Source: SAR116 cluster bacterium AG-390-L20
Lineage (GTDB): Bacteria > Pseudomonadota > Alphaproteobacteria > Puniceispirillales > Marisalimonadaceae
DNA: 64,000 nt
Reading direction: 5' to 3'
NCBI GenBank assembly: GCA_003278095.1
Contig: QCHB01000011.1
Coordinates: 17,452 to 81,451, forward strand
Shown one piece after another: positions 20,420 to 32,650 of this stretch (position 1 is the stretch's first letter; each line of letters opens with the position of its first letter). Made by a program: the position numbers and the translations under genes. The notes beneath the pieces were generated by a model. That model was not told where the DNA came from. It did not search any database and saw only the letters and a program-made list of their open reading frames with translations.

Positions 20420-20974
20420 TTACGGATGTCTATTTATTTTGTTACTTATTTCCTTTAAACATTTTTCAGGTTTAATTTTTCCATAAAGTTTTGTAGATCG
20501 TGTTTGTATATGTTTGACATAATAACTATTCTGTCTTTTAAGAAAGAAAATATCTAAAAAACAGCTTGAAAAATAATATTGATAACTTTTCAATTTACCC
20601 TCTTCTTTGATAAAATCACTTTGTCCCATCTTTTGAATTAATTTTTTTTCAGACCAATTTTTAATTACGTCAAGTTTAAATATACTAGTTTTAGGAATGT
20701 TTATGTTTTTACTAAGAGCAACAGTTTTAACTTTTTGTTTCTGTTTGGGCATGTTTATTGGTGCCATTTCAATTTTATTTGAGGGTCTATTTTTATCAAT
20801 GTCATCAATTTTAGTTTTTTTACTTTTTTCTTTCAAATTATCTATTCCTTTATACTGTATTTCAGCTCTTTTTTTAGTATCAAGAAAAATATTTTGATGT
20901 TCGAAGGTATGGCAAGAACTAAGAAATAAAATTACGGCAAAGTTTAAAATAATTTTGTTTAGGTTTGATTTCAT
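20420..20974 (-). CDS. Uncharacterised lipoprotein, SmpA/OmlA-like C-terminal pattern
   Basis: Lipobox LSSC; C-terminal WSEKKLIQKMGQSDFIKEEGKLKSYQYYFSSCFLDIFFL. Confidence 0.7.
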   Translation of the reverse strand: MKSNLNKIILNFAVILFLSSCHTFEHQNIFLDTKKRAEIQYKGIDNLKEKSKKTKIDDIDKNRPSNKIEMAPINMPKQKQKVKTVALSKNINIPKTSIFKLDVIKNWSEKKLIQKMGQSDFIKEEGKLKSYQYYFSSCFLDIFFLKRQNSYYVKHIQTRSTKLYGKIKPEKCLKEISNKINRHP

Positions 20975-21035
20975 AAATGATATTCATAGATATTGTTAAC
21001 TATTAAGTCTAATTAAAAATTAATTTTTTAGGAAA

Positions 21036-22013
21036 ATGATAATGTCAAATTATCAAATTTGTTTTATTGGGAATGCTATTGTAGATATCATCTCTAAATT
21101 TTCGGATGAAAATTTAAAAGAACTAAAAATCCCGAAGGGATCTATGCAACTTATAGATGAAAAGTCATCTAATTTAATTTTAGATTATTTAAAAAATCCA
21201 ATCATAATCTCTGGTGGTAGTGCAGCAAATACTGCTGTAGGTTTCAGTTCATTTGGAGGAAACTGTTGTTTTATTGGACAAATAGGTAACGACGATTTTG
21301 GCATTTTATTTTCAAAAGATCTTAATAATTCTGGAGTTTTTTTTGAGAAAAAATTCACTCAGACATTGGGAAAAACCTCAAAGAGTATTGTTTTAGTTAC
21401 TCCAGACGCAGAAAGAAGTATGAATACATATTTAGGAGCAAGTGTTGAATTTAATATAGATTGCATTAACAAAGATTTTATTATAAATAGCAAAATAATT
21501 TACATCGAAGGTTATTTATTTGATCAATCTGATGCCAAAAAAGCTATTTATTATTGTTGTCAATTGGCTAAATTTTACAATTGTAAGGTGGCCTTAAGTT
21601 TGTCTGATTCATTTTGTGTGGATAGACATAGAGAAGAATTTTCTGATTTAATTAATGAATTTGTTGACATTATTTTTGCTAATGAGGCAGAGATACAAAG
21701 TTTATATCAATTGAATTTGCAAGAAAGCTTAAAAAAAATTAAAGAAAATGTAGAGGTTGGAGCAATTACTTTGGGATCTAAAGGTTCCATTGTCTTTCAA
21801 AATCAGATTGAAAAATTAGTAATGCCTATTACAGTAAATGACCTAGTTGATACTACTGGTGCAGGTGATATATTTGCTTCAGGATTTCTGTTTGCTTTAA
21901 CTAATAAGTACTCAATTGAAGATTGTGGAAAGTTAGGAAGTAAGGTTGCTGCAGATATAATTAAATATATTGGTGCAAGACCTAGAATTCCTCTTAAAAC
22001 ATTTCTTAATTAG
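21036..22013 (+). CDS. PfkB-family carbohydrate/nucleoside kinase (adenosine kinase-like)
   Basis: SGGSAANTAVGFSSFGGNCCFIGQIGNDDFG; VDTTGAGDIFASGFLFALT. Confidence 0.92.
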   Translation: MIMSNYQICFIGNAIVDIISKFSDENLKELKIPKGSMQLIDEKSSNLILDYLKNPIIISGGSAANTAVGFSSFGGNCCFIGQIGNDDFGILFSKDLNNSGVFFEKKFTQTLGKTSKSIVLVTPDAERSMNTYLGASVEFNIDCINKDFIINSKIIYIEGYLFDQSDAKKAIYYCCQLAKFYNCKVALSLSDSFCVDRHREEFSDLINEFVDIIFANEAEIQSLYQLNLQESLKKIKENVEVGAITLGSKGSIVFQNQIEKLVMPITVNDLVDTTGAGDIFASGFLFALTNKYSIEDCGKLGSKVAADIIKYIGARPRIPLKTFLN

Positions 22014-24294
22014 AATATAAAGAATTGTAAGTTGCAATAGATGCAGAATTAACGATATCTGACACAGAAGAACCCATTTGTACAATTTGAAATGGTTTTT
22101 CCCCACCTATCATTAGAGGACCTAAGATTGAACCTCCCCCAAGTTTTTGTAATAACTTAAAAGAAATATTGGCAGATAAAAGACTCGGCATAATTAGAAC
22201 ATTAGCTGGGCCAGAAAGTCTACAAAATGGATAATTTTCTTTAATGAGATCGTAATCTAAAGCAACCTCAGGCGTCATTTCACCGTCAAACTCAAAATCA
22301 ACATTTCTGGTATTCAATATATTTACTGCTTCTTTTAAGTTTTTTGAACTGGGTCTAGTTAAGCTTCCAAAATTAGAAAATGACAATAAGGCCACACGGG
22401 GAGTATAACCTAGACTTTTTACTGTATTAGCTATACCTGTGGCAATATTAGCTAATTGTTCTGCATTTGGCATATCATGTATATTTACATCACCAATAAA
22501 AACAGTCCGCTCTTTAGAAACCATCATAGACATTGACAAAAAACTTTCATCATTTTTTGTTGAAATAACTTTTGTAATGTCATCAAAGCATCGTCCAAAA
22601 GGTCTAGTCACTCCAGTAACCATAGCATCTGCGTCACCAGCGGACACCATAGATGCAGCAAAAACATTCCTATCTTGGTTAATTAATCGTTGACAATCTC
22701 TTCTTAAATGTCCGTATCGATGAAGTCGTTTATATAGACTATCTGTATATTTTTGATTGTTTTTACTTAAACTGGCATTATGAATTATTAATTCATTTAG
22801 ACCTTCCAAGTTAACTTGTTCCATAGTTTCTTTAACTCTATTTTCTCTTCCAATTAAGATTGGAATTCCAAAGCCTGAATTATAAAATGATAACGCTGCT
22901 CGTATAGTTTTTTCTTCTTCACCCTCAGCAAAAACAACTTTTTGTTTTTTACTTTTTATTCTTGATTTTATTGGTTCAAGAATAGAGGCTATAGGGTTAG
23001 TTCTACCTTCTAATTCTCTTCTATATGCTTCTAAATTTTTAATGGGTTTTTTTGCAACGCCAGTATCCATTGCGGCTTTTGCAACTGCACATGAGACAGA
23101 CGAAATAAGTCTTGGATCAAAAGGTGCAGGTATTATGTAATCATTACCGTAATGTAATTGTACTCCATGATAAGCAGCATTAACCTCATCAGGTACATCC
23201 TCTCTAGCTAATTCAGCAATAGCATTTGCTGCAGCAATCTTCATTTCATCATTAATCATGGTTGCTCTTACATCAAGAGCACCTCTAAAGATATAAGGAA
23301 ATCCGAGCACGTTATTTACTTGATTAGGATAATCAGATCTTCCAGTAGCTATAATAGCATCTGACCTTACACTTCTTACTTCTTCTGGCATAATCTCTGG
23401 TATTGGATTTGCCATAGCAAATATAATTGGTTTATCAGCCATACTTTGCACCATTTTTTTTGTAACAGAACCTGGAACAGATAATCCTAAGAAAACATCT
23501 GAATTTTTAAAAGCATCTTCTAAAGTTCTAGCTTTTGTGTCTGCAGTATGTGCAGATTTCCACTGATTCATATTAGTTTGCCTACCTTTGTATATAACCC
23601 CATCTCGGTCTACTAAAATAATGTTTTTATTTTGTGCTCCCATACCTTTTAAAAGTTCAACACAAGCTATAGAAGCCGCACCTGCCCCATTACAAACAAA
23701 CTTTGTTTCTTCTATTTTTCTATTAGTTAAATGAAGTGCATTTATTATTCCAGCAGCAGTAACAATTGCTGTCCCATGTTGATCATCATGAAAAACTGGA
23801 ATCTTCATTTTTTCTCTTAATCTTTGTTCAATTATAAAACAATCAGGAGCTTTTATGTCTTCTAGATTAACACCGCCAAAACTCGGCTCAAGTAAGGAAA
23901 CTGCGTCAATAAATTTTTCTGTATCTTCCGTATCTATTTCTAAATCAATACCATCAACATCAGCAAACTTTTTAAATAATACAGCCTTTCCCTCCATAAC
24001 AGGTTTTGATGCAGAAGCACCAATATTACCGAGACCTAAAACGGCTGTTCCATTTGAAATAACTGCAACTATGTTTCCTTTTGAAGTATAGTCATAAATT
24101 GTTTCGGGTGTCTTTTCTATCTCAATACATGGTGTTGCTACACCTGGTGAGTATGCTAAAGATAAATCATGAGAACTAATTAAAGTTGTTGTTGGTGTTA
24201 TTTCTAATTTACCAGGGCGACCTTTTTTGTGATAATCTAAAGCTTCTTTTTCTAAATTTGATTTTATATTGTCATCTTTTTTGTTAGTAGACAT
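22006..24294 (-). CDS. maeB: NADP-dependent malic enzyme with C-terminal phosphotransacetylase-like domain (MaeB type)
   Basis: 762 aa; LAYSPGVATPC; VFHDDQHGTAIV; ATGRSDYPNQVNNVLGFPYIFRGALD; C-terminal PTA-like domain. Confidence 0.95.
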   Translation of the reverse strand: MSTNKKDDNIKSNLEKEALDYHKKGRPGKLEITPTTTLISSHDLSLAYSPGVATPCIEIEKTPETIYDYTSKGNIVAVISNGTAVLGLGNIGASASKPVMEGKAVLFKKFADVDGIDLEIDTEDTEKFIDAVSLLEPSFGGVNLEDIKAPDCFIIEQRLREKMKIPVFHDDQHGTAIVTAAGIINALHLTNRKIEETKFVCNGAGAASIACVELLKGMGAQNKNIILVDRDGVIYKGRQTNMNQWKSAHTADTKARTLEDAFKNSDVFLGLSVPGSVTKKMVQSMADKPIIFAMANPIPEIMPEEVRSVRSDAIIATGRSDYPNQVNNVLGFPYIFRGALDVRATMINDEMKIAAANAIAELAREDVPDEVNAAYHGVQLHYGNDYIIPAPFDPRLISSVSCAVAKAAMDTGVAKKPIKNLEAYRRELEGRTNPIASILEPIKSRIKSKKQKVVFAEGEEEKTIRAALSFYNSGFGIPILIGRENRVKETMEQVNLEGLNELIIHNASLSKNNQKYTDSLYKRLHRYGHLRRDCQRLINQDRNVFAASMVSAGDADAMVTGVTRPFGRCFDDITKVISTKNDESFLSMSMMVSKERTVFIGDVNIHDMPNAEQLANIATGIANTVKSLGYTPRVALLSFSNFGSLTRPSSKNLKEAVNILNTRNVDFEFDGEMTPEVALDYDLIKENYPFCRLSGPANVLIMPSLLSANISFKLLQKLGGGSILGPLMIGGEKPFQIVQMGSSVSDIVNSASIATYNSLYSN

Positions 24295-24436
24295 TTTCCC
24301 CTCAAAAACTTAAAATAATTTGCTATTAACTATAACTTACTTTTTTAAAAAGGTCTTAATAAATTATATTTTATCCATTAATGATCAAATTATAAATAAA
24401 GTTGATTGAAGCTCTTTCAAAAGGAAACTTTTTATT

Positions 24437-27058
24437 GTGAATAATGTAAATACTCCAATGATGGAGCAGTATTTAAATATAAAAAATCAACATAAAGACG
24501 CTTTACTTTTTTATAGAATGGGCGATTTTTATGAGTTATTCTTTGAAGATGCCGTTGTTGCTTCTCAAGCATTAGATATAGCTTTGACCAAAAGAGGCAA
24601 ATCTAACGGTAAAGAAATTCCTATGTGCGGTGTTCCATTTCATTCAGCAGATAATTATTTGCCCAAGTTAATCAAAAAAGGTTTTAATGTTGCTGTATGT
24701 GAGCAAACCGAAACAGCAGAAGAAGCTAAAATAAAGTCAAAAAAAGGGCCGCTTAGAAGGGAGGTAGTAAGGATAATCTCGCCTGGTACTTTGACAGAGG
24801 ATAACCTTCTTGAAAGAAAAACTAATAATTTTCTAGGTGCTATATCTGATAATAATGGTTCTGTCTCTATAGCATGGGTAGATGTTTCAACAGGATCTTT
24901 CAAATCAAGAAATATATTAGAAGATAACAAATCCAATAGAAAACAATTATTAGCTAATTTCCTATTAAGAATGAATTTTTCAGAATTACTAATTTCTGAA
25001 GATTTTGATTTAGATTTAATTATAGAAGAATGGCACTCAATTCTGAAAAAACAACCATCAAGTCTGTTTCATTATCCATCCTGCTTAGATCAAATACTCT
25101 CTTATTACTCAATTGTTTCATTAGAAGGTGTTGGCGCTTTCAGTGAAGGAGAAATTAAGGCAGCAGCAGTATTGCTTTCATATTTGAAATTAACACAATG
25201 TGGAAAAATTCCAATTCTTTCAATGATTCAAACTGAAACACAGAATAATTTTTTAGAGATTGATTATTTTACTCAAAAATCACTTGAAATTTTTAAAAAT
25301 CTCTCAGGGGGTAGTGAAGGCAGTTTAATTTCTTGTTTGGATGAAACAAAAACTGCATGTGGAGCAAGATTATTAAAACAGAGAGTAATCGAGCCTTTTT
25401 ATAACATTGAACAAATTCAAGATAGGTATGATTTAGCAAATTGGGTCCTAGAAAATAATATAAATATATCACAATATCAAATAGATTTTGAAAACATACC
25501 TGATATTGAAAGGTCACTTTCTAGAATATCATTGTCAAGAGGTGGTCCAAGAGATTTGCTTTTGATGTCTAGTGGTCTTTTGATTATAAAAGGAATTTAT
25601 GAAAATTTGATTTCACATAAACAAGTTAAACCATCTCCTTCATTATTAAAAAGTATAATAAATAATTTAGACATTGATTACAGTATATTTTTAAAAATTT
25701 CGAAAGCTTTAAAATCAAATGTTCCGGTTATTGCAAAAGAAGGTAACTTTATAAAAGAAGGATACAACAAGGAGCTAGATCTCCTTAGAAATTTTAGAAA
25801 TAATGAATTAGAACATATAACAAAACTTCAAAAAAAATACTCAGAATTAACTAATGTTAACTCATTAAAAATTAAGCATAATAGAATGCTAGGATATCAT
25901 GTTGAAGTAAGAGCACTGCATGATGAATGCTTAAGAAATATTGATTTATTTATCCATAGACAAACAACAGCTCAGACATCCAGGTTTACCACAATTGAGC
26001 TAAATGATGTTGAGAATCAACTATTAAATTCATTTGAAAAAGCTCTTAAAATTGAGGTTGATATTTTTAATGATTTTGCAACTCAGATAATAGATAAAGG
26101 TAAAGAAATTTTAAATATTGCACTTTCAATTTCTGAATTAGATATTTCCATTATGGTTGCTAACCAATCAGTGTGTAGAAATTATACTTGCCCAAATATA
26201 GTAGAGGAAAAAAGTTTAGAAATTATTGGAGGGAGGCATCCTGTTGTAGAACAACAAATGGGTTTATCTGAAAAATCTTTTATTTTTAACGATTGTATTT
26301 TGAATAAAAATGATCTGATTTGGTTGATAACTGGACCTAATATGGCAGGAAAATCGACTTATCTAAGGCAAAATGCACTTATAGTTATAATGGCACAAGC
26401 AGGTTTATTTGTTCCTGCTGAAAAAGCAAACATAGGTGTATTCGACAAAATCTTTTCCAGAGTAGGAGCTTCAGATGATTTAGCAAAAGGACAATCCACT
26501 TTTATGATTGAAATGATAGAAACATCACTTATCCTCAATACTGCTACAGATAAATCATTGGTCATACTAGATGAAATTGGACGGGGGACTTCTACTTTTG
26601 ATGGGTTAGCAATTGCTTGGTCAGTGTTAGAATATTTACATGAACAGATTAAACCTAGAACATTATTTGCTACTCATTATCATGAACTAACAAGTTTAAA
26701 GGAAAGCCTTAGCAACTTGTCTTGTCATAAAATGTCTATAAAAGAATGGAATGACACAATAATTTTCATGCATAAAATTTTGGATGGTGAAGCTGATAAG
26801 TCTTATGGTATTCATGTTGCAAAATTAGCAGGTATTCCTTTAGCTGTAACAAAGAAAGCTACTAAATTACTATCTAACCTTAAACAAAAAGATAGAGAAA
26901 AACAGGATATGAGAACAGATTATCCAGCTGTTTCTGAAACTAACGAACATGAGGATTTTTTTAAGGAATTTGATAGTATTAATGTTGACGAGATCACTCC
27001 ACGTCAATCACTAGATATATTCTATAAACTAAAATTATTGAGAAATGGAAATGAATAA
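24437..27058 (+). CDS. mutS: DNA mismatch repair protein MutS (GTG start)
   Basis: LLFYRMGDFYELFFEDA; ITGPNMAGKSTYLRQ; VILDEIGRGTSTFDGLAIAW. Confidence 0.98.
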   Translation: MNNVNTPMMEQYLNIKNQHKDALLFYRMGDFYELFFEDAVVASQALDIALTKRGKSNGKEIPMCGVPFHSADNYLPKLIKKGFNVAVCEQTETAEEAKIKSKKGPLRREVVRIISPGTLTEDNLLERKTNNFLGAISDNNGSVSIAWVDVSTGSFKSRNILEDNKSNRKQLLANFLLRMNFSELLISEDFDLDLIIEEWHSILKKQPSSLFHYPSCLDQILSYYSIVSLEGVGAFSEGEIKAAAVLLSYLKLTQCGKIPILSMIQTETQNNFLEIDYFTQKSLEIFKNLSGGSEGSLISCLDETKTACGARLLKQRVIEPFYNIEQIQDRYDLANWVLENNINISQYQIDFENIPDIERSLSRISLSRGGPRDLLLMSSGLLIIKGIYENLISHKQVKPSPSLLKSIINNLDIDYSIFLKISKALKSNVPVIAKEGNFIKEGYNKELDLLRNFRNNELEHITKLQKKYSELTNVNSLKIKHNRMLGYHVEVRALHDECLRNIDLFIHRQTTAQTSRFTTIELNDVENQLLNSFEKALKIEVDIFNDFATQIIDKGKEILNIALSISELDISIMVANQSVCRNYTCPNIVEEKSLEIIGGRHPVVEQQMGLSEKSFIFNDCILNKNDLIWLITGPNMAGKSTYLRQNALIVIMAQAGLFVPAEKANIGVFDKIFSRVGASDDLAKGQSTFMIEMIETSLILNTATDKSLVILDEIGRGTSTFDGLAIAWSVLEYLHEQIKPRTLFATHYHELTSLKESLSNLSCHKMSIKEWNDTIIFMHKILDGEADKSYGIHVAKLAGIPLAVTKKATKLLSNLKQKDREKQDMRTDYPAVSETNEHEDFFKEFDSINVDEITPRQSLDIFYKLKLLRNGNE

Positions 27059-29915
27059 AATGAATTTTAAAAGTAAATTTTCATTATTTAGTAAACATAA
27101 TGCTCATAAAACAGTTGATACCGATATATCACCTAAAGATGCAATTAATCAAAATGCAATATGGTTTCAAAGTATGGAACCAATAAGCTACGCAAAAAAT
27201 CAAACAAAAGGGTTATATGAGATAAATGATACAAATATTGATGAGGTTGACACAAAAATTTTTAGGGATCAGTTATTTAAAATTTTAAAAAAACAAATGG
27301 ATCATAATAAAAAGCTGATTAAAAATAAATTTTTAGCAACATCCGATGGCTCACTTAATGTGGGTCTAAATGTGATTTTAATTGATAGCTTACTAAAAGT
27401 TATATTTAAAAACTCATATTTTCATAGTCTAGGTAATAAGCATTATCAATTTACTTTAATAGCTGTAGGCGGATATGGAAGAGGAGAATTATCCCCTCAC
27501 TCAGATTTAGATATATTATTTCTCTTACCAAACAAATTAAGAAAAAATGATACAAAAAAAATTGAAAATGTAATTGAGTTAATTTTATATATATTGTGGG
27601 ATTTGGGATATACAGTTGGTCATTCAACTAGAACTATAGATGATTGTATTGAAAAAAGCAGATCAGATTTAACAATCTCCACCAGTCTTTTAGAAAAACG
27701 TTTCGTAGCAGGGAATAATGATATTTATGACTTACTAAATAATAAATTCAAAACATTTATTGATAATACTAAAACTTTAGATTTTGTAGAAGCAAAATTA
27801 AAAGAATCTGAAACGCGACACAAAAGATTTGGAGAATCAAGGTATGTTGTTGAACCTAATGTTAAAGATGGTAAGGGAGGATTAAGAGATCTCCATACAC
27901 TTATCTGGATATTAAAATTTGCTTATAAAGTCGATACTATTTCAAAATTAATTAATGTAGGTGCTTTAACAAAAGAAGAAGCAGTTCCATTTGCAGAAGC
28001 TCAGAGATTTTTATTATCTGTAAGATGTCATTTACATTATAGAGCAAATAGAGAAGATGATCGACTTGCAATGGACGCCCAGCTTGAAATTGCGAAGAGC
28101 ATGAACTTCAAGAATACAATTACTCATAAAGATGTAGAAAGGTTCATGAAAAGATATTTTCTTGCGACAAAAACAGTAGGTAATTTAACAAGAATATTTT
28201 GTGCTGCTATAGAGACAGAATTTAATAAACCTTTAAGGTTGAGTTTCTTAAGCTTTAAAAAAAGAGAGAACATAACCCCTTTTAGCTTAGAAGTAGGTCG
28301 TTTATTTTCTTATGAAAGAGAAATACTGACAGAAAATCCTATCAATATAATAAAACTTTTTTATATTTCTCATATTAATAATATAGACATTCACCCTAAA
28401 ACTCTAAGACAAATAACAAGTTTGAGAAAATTAATAAATTTAAAGGTGAGACAAAATGTAGAAGCTAACAAAATGTTTTTGAATATTTTAACAAGTGATA
28501 AGGACCCAACAAGAACTCTTAGATTAATGAATGAGGCGAATATTTTAGGACAGTTCATACCTGAATTTCAAAAAATTGTAGGGTTAATGCAATTTGATAT
28601 GTATCATTCGTATACCGTTGATGAACATACAATTTTTACAATTTCTAATCTTCATTCTTTAAGAAGTGGCAAATTTAGTGATTTTGCACCCTTGACAAGC
28701 AGTGCAATTTTAGAAATTAAATCTTATAAATCATTATTTGTGGCGATGTTGTTACATGATATTGCTAAAGGAAAAAAGGGTGATCACTCTGAAAATGGAT
28801 CATTAATTGCTTCTAAAATATGCCCCAGGTTAGGGCTAAATAAAGAAGAAACTAAAATGGTTGAGTGGTTAGTATTACATCATCTATTAATGAGTAAAAC
28901 TGCGTTTAGATATGAATTAGGTGACCCAAAAGTAATTAAGAATTTTGCAAAACAAGTAAGATCTATTGATAAGTTAAAATCACTTTTAGCTCTAACAGTT
29001 GCTGATATCAGAGGGGTTGGCCCAGATGTTTGGAATGATTGGAAAGGTGCTTTGATAAAAGAACTTTATATCAAAACCTATGATTTACTTAAACCCCCTC
29101 AAGAAATTTCCAAAATAACAGAACCTCTTAAATCATCTAAAGAACTCTTAATAAGATATTTAAATAACAAAGGTGTGAATGATTTAGATATTAAAGCATA
29201 TTGTAGTAAATTTTATAATAACTATTGGGGGACATTTAATTTACCGTCAGTTGTTAATCATTATGAAATATTTACTTCAATGAAAAATTATTCAAAAAAG
29301 TTAGAGGTATACTTATCTAATGATAGTAAATCAAAAGCAACTGAGCTTTTAGTTATCACTCCAGATCATCATGGTTTATTTTCACAAATATCTGGTTTGG
29401 TTGCTTCATCTGGATATGATATTGTTAGTGCTAAAATTATTACAAGGTCAGATGGATACGCCTTAGATACTTTTTTCTTACAAAATAAGGAAAGAAAGCC
29501 AATCTCTGATATTAATCTAAGAAAAAAATTAATAGAAACTATTACAAAAGGTTTAGAAGGAAATTTTAATATAGAAAAAGCTTTAAATATAAAATGGAAA
29601 GAAATTCCAGCACGTTTTAGAGCTGTAAAGGCACCAATTAGGGTCATTATTGATAATAAAACAAGTGATCAATACACTATATTGGATATAAAATGTAAAA
29701 ATGCGCCTGGAGTTCTTTATAAAATCACAAAGATAATAACAAGTTTAGGTCTTCAAATAAATACAGCAAATGTTTCTACTTATGGTGACAGGGTTGTTGA
29801 TATATTTTATTTAAAGAATGCATTTGGTTCAAAGGTGGATGATAATACAACTATTGAAAAAGTTAAGAATTCCATTTTAGAGGAATTAAAAGAAATAGAT
29901 TATGTAAACCAATAA
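27045..29915 (+). CDS. glnD: Bifunctional uridylyltransferase/uridylyl-removing enzyme GlnD
   Basis: VGGYGRGELSPHSDLDILFL nucleotidyltransferase motif; HD domain; two C-terminal ACT domains. Confidence 0.97.
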   Translation: MEMNKMNFKSKFSLFSKHNAHKTVDTDISPKDAINQNAIWFQSMEPISYAKNQTKGLYEINDTNIDEVDTKIFRDQLFKILKKQMDHNKKLIKNKFLATSDGSLNVGLNVILIDSLLKVIFKNSYFHSLGNKHYQFTLIAVGGYGRGELSPHSDLDILFLLPNKLRKNDTKKIENVIELILYILWDLGYTVGHSTRTIDDCIEKSRSDLTISTSLLEKRFVAGNNDIYDLLNNKFKTFIDNTKTLDFVEAKLKESETRHKRFGESRYVVEPNVKDGKGGLRDLHTLIWILKFAYKVDTISKLINVGALTKEEAVPFAEAQRFLLSVRCHLHYRANREDDRLAMDAQLEIAKSMNFKNTITHKDVERFMKRYFLATKTVGNLTRIFCAAIETEFNKPLRLSFLSFKKRENITPFSLEVGRLFSYEREILTENPINIIKLFYISHINNIDIHPKTLRQITSLRKLINLKVRQNVEANKMFLNILTSDKDPTRTLRLMNEANILGQFIPEFQKIVGLMQFDMYHSYTVDEHTIFTISNLHSLRSGKFSDFAPLTSSAILEIKSYKSLFVAMLLHDIAKGKKGDHSENGSLIASKICPRLGLNKEETKMVEWLVLHHLLMSKTAFRYELGDPKVIKNFAKQVRSIDKLKSLLALTVADIRGVGPDVWNDWKGALIKELYIKTYDLLKPPQEISKITEPLKSSKELLIRYLNNKGVNDLDIKAYCSKFYNNYWGTFNLPSVVNHYEIFTSMKNYSKKLEVYLSNDSKSKATELLVITPDHHGLFSQISGLVASSGYDIVSAKIITRSDGYALDTFFLQNKERKPISDINLRKKLIETITKGLEGNFNIEKALNIKWKEIPARFRAVKAPIRVIIDNKTSDQYTILDIKCKNAPGVLYKITKIITSLGLQINTANVSTYGDRVVDIFYLKNAFGSKVDDNTTIEKVKNSILEELKEIDYVNQ

Positions 29916-29935
29916 ATAGAATAATGAGATTTTGA

Positions 29936-31561
29936 ATGAAAGATAAAACATCTTTTTTTATTAGAGGTTTTACACAATCTGCTACACTAACATTCCTTAG
30001 CCGTATATCTGGTTTTGTGAGAGATATATTCATTGCAGCATTCTTAGGTGCTGGTGTTTTTTCAGATATTTTTTTAATTGCATTTAAGTTACCGAATTTA
30101 TTTAGAAGAATTACAGCGGAAGGGGCCTTAACTTCAGCTTTCTTACCAATTTATTCAAAGTTAATTGAAAAAAAAGGTAAGATATTTGCCGATAAATTTC
30201 TCAAAAAATTTATTTTTCGTGCAGCCACTTTTTTATTCTTATTAATGATTATTCTCCAAATCATAATGCCCTTTTGCATATATTTTTTAGCTCCAGGTTT
30301 TTTAGATAATGACTTAGTTTTGGATAAAATAACTATACTAACAAGAATAACAATAGTCTTCATGCCTTTAATATCTATCGTAGCTCTTTTAGGAGTTGCT
30401 ACAAATGTTTCTGGTAAGTTTTGGATTTTATCTTCCTCTCCAATTATTTTAAATGTTTGCTTAATATTAAGTTGTTTTTTTATAAGTGATAATTTGTCAA
30501 TTAAACCCTTACCACTCGCTATAGCAACGGTTTTAGGAGGAATACTTCAATTAGCATTTACTTTAATTATGATTAAAAAGTTTGGTGTTTTACAATTAAA
30601 AAAATTGAATATTAAAAGCGAAACTATAAAAGAACGGAACGAAATTCAAACATATTTTAAAAAAACATGGGAAAAATTTATACCTGCAGCATTTGGCGGT
30701 GGGATATTACAAATTAACCTCCTTGTAGATACTATTCTAGCAAGCCTATTAGGTTTTGGTTCTATTTCCTATCTCTATTTCGCAGATAGAATTGCCCAGT
30801 TACCTCTGGGTATAATAGGAATTGCATTAAGCACAGCTTTGCTAACGTCGTTATCTAAATCAAGTGCAATTAAAGATAAGAAACAATTTTCTAGAGAATT
30901 AATGATTTCAATAAAAATAGGATTATTTTTTTCTATACCCTCATCTTTTGTTTTTATTAATTTTTCAGAACTATTTATCAGTGTTTTATTTGAAAGAGGT
31001 GAATTTAGCTCTTTGGAAACCAATCAAACTGCTCAGGCTTTAATTGCTTATGCTTTTGGTATTCCTGCTTTTATTATACTAAAATCTTGTCAGCCTGCAT
31101 TCCTAGCAGAGGGAAACACTAAAACTCCAATGAATATTGGCTTAATATTATTATTACTCAATATTCTTCTCTCATTTATATTAATGCATTATTTAAAACA
31201 TTCAGGTATTGCCTTAGCTACTTCACTGGTATCCTGGATAGGGTCTATTATATATTTTACATTATTGATAAAAACGGGAAATATACCAAAATTTAAATTT
31301 AATTTTAAATATGATGAGTTTAATCCCTTCTCTTTGTTGATATATTCATTAAAGATAATTTTAACATCGTTCTTAATGATATTGATTATGCAATTGATTT
31401 ATTACATTTTAAATATTTATAAGTTTGATAATATTACTATTTTATTATTTTTAGTCTTATTTGGTTTGTTATCGTATTTTTTGACAACTTATATTTTAAG
31501 ATATATTCCTCAAGAATTACTAATTTCTAAGGTTTTTAAATTCAGGAAAGTAAAACCATGA
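29936..31561 (+). CDS. murJ: Lipid II flippase MurJ (MviN)
   Basis: [41 protein letters not shown]; multi-TM. Confidence 0.96.
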   Translation: MKDKTSFFIRGFTQSATLTFLSRISGFVRDIFIAAFLGAGVFSDIFLIAFKLPNLFRRITAEGALTSAFLPIYSKLIEKKGKIFADKFLKKFIFRAATFLFLLMIILQIIMPFCIYFLAPGFLDNDLVLDKITILTRITIVFMPLISIVALLGVATNVSGKFWILSSSPIILNVCLILSCFFISDNLSIKPLPLAIATVLGGILQLAFTLIMIKKFGVLQLKKLNIKSETIKERNEIQTYFKKTWEKFIPAAFGGGILQINLLVDTILASLLGFGSISYLYFADRIAQLPLGIIGIALSTALLTSLSKSSAIKDKKQFSRELMISIKIGLFFSIPSSFVFINFSELFISVLFERGEFSSLETNQTAQALIAYAFGIPAFIILKSCQPAFLAEGNTKTPMNIGLILLLLNILLSFILMHYLKHSGIALATSLVSWIGSIIYFTLLIKTGNIPKFKFNFKYDEFNPFSLLIYSLKIILTSFLMILIMQLIYYILNIYKFDNITILLFLVLFGLLSYFLTTYILRYIPQELLISKVFKFRKVKP

Positions 31562-32592
31562 CCAACTTACAATCAGACCATTTACAGAAAAGAATTTTTT
31601 CTGGTATACAACCAACAGGAAATTTACACCTTGGTAATTATTTAGGAGCAATTAAAAATTGGGTTAATCTTCAAAATGACATTTCTTCAATTTTTTCAAT
31701 CGTAGATTTACATGCAATTACAGTTCCTCAGGAACCAACCAAACTTAAATCTTCCACTCATGAGGTTACTGCTGCAATTATTGCTTCAGGTATAGATATT
31801 GATAAGTCAATTCTTTTTAATCAATCCTCGGTTAAAGAACATGCTGAATTAGCCTGGATATTGAATTGTGTATGCAGAATTGGGTGGTTAAATCGTATGA
31901 CTCAATTTAAAGAGAAAGCTGGCAAAAACAGAGAAAATGCTACAGTTGGTTTATATGGATATCCAGTATTGATGGCTGCAGATATTCTTTTATACAAATC
32001 AACTCACGTTCCTGTTGGCGATGATCAAAAACAACATATAGAATTAGCTAGAGATATTGCATCCTCTTTTAACAATATGTTTACTTCTGATGAAGAAGAC
32101 GACTTTTTTAATCTACCTGAGCCACAAATTATAGGTGAGGCTACTCGTGTAATGAGTTTAAGAGATGGTACGAAAAAAATGAGTAAATCTGATGCTTCAG
32201 ATGCTTCTCGAATTAACTTAACTGATACTGCAGAGGAAATATCAAACAAAATTAAAAAAGCCAAAACTGATCCTCTTCCACTGCCAGATACAATAGAGGA
32301 GCTAAAAGATAGACCTGAAGCACATAATTTAATGAATATTTATTCTTCATTATCAGATCAGACATTAGAAAAAGCATTAACCGAGTTTTCGGGTAAGGGT
32401 TTTTCCTATTTTAAGCCAAGATTGATAGATTTGGCAATTGAAACTTTAAGTCCCATTTCACGTGAAATGAGAAGTCTCCTAAAGTATAGAAATGAAATCG
32501 ATAAAATTTTAAAAAATGGAGAACAAAAAGCTAGAGAAATAGCTGAGCCAGTTTTAAAAGATGTTAAAAGTTTAGTTGGGTTTGTTAATTAA
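31558..32592 (+). CDS. trpS: Tryptophanyl-tRNA synthetase
   Basis: [31 protein letters not shown] (KMSKS). Confidence 0.98.
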   Translation: MTNLQSDHLQKRIFSGIQPTGNLHLGNYLGAIKNWVNLQNDISSIFSIVDLHAITVPQEPTKLKSSTHEVTAAIIASGIDIDKSILFNQSSVKEHAELAWILNCVCRIGWLNRMTQFKEKAGKNRENATVGLYGYPVLMAADILLYKSTHVPVGDDQKQHIELARDIASSFNNMFTSDEEDDFFNLPEPQIIGEATRVMSLRDGTKKMSKSDASDASRINLTDTAEEISNKIKKAKTDPLPLPDTIEELKDRPEAHNLMNIYSSLSDQTLEKALTEFSGKGFSYFKPRLIDLAIETLSPISREMRSLLKYRNEIDKILKNGEQKAREIAEPVLKDVKSLVGFVN

Positions 32593-32650
32593 TTAAGATT
32601 ACTTATGGAAATTTTAAAAAAAACTGCTATAATTATAAAAGGAGATTAAA

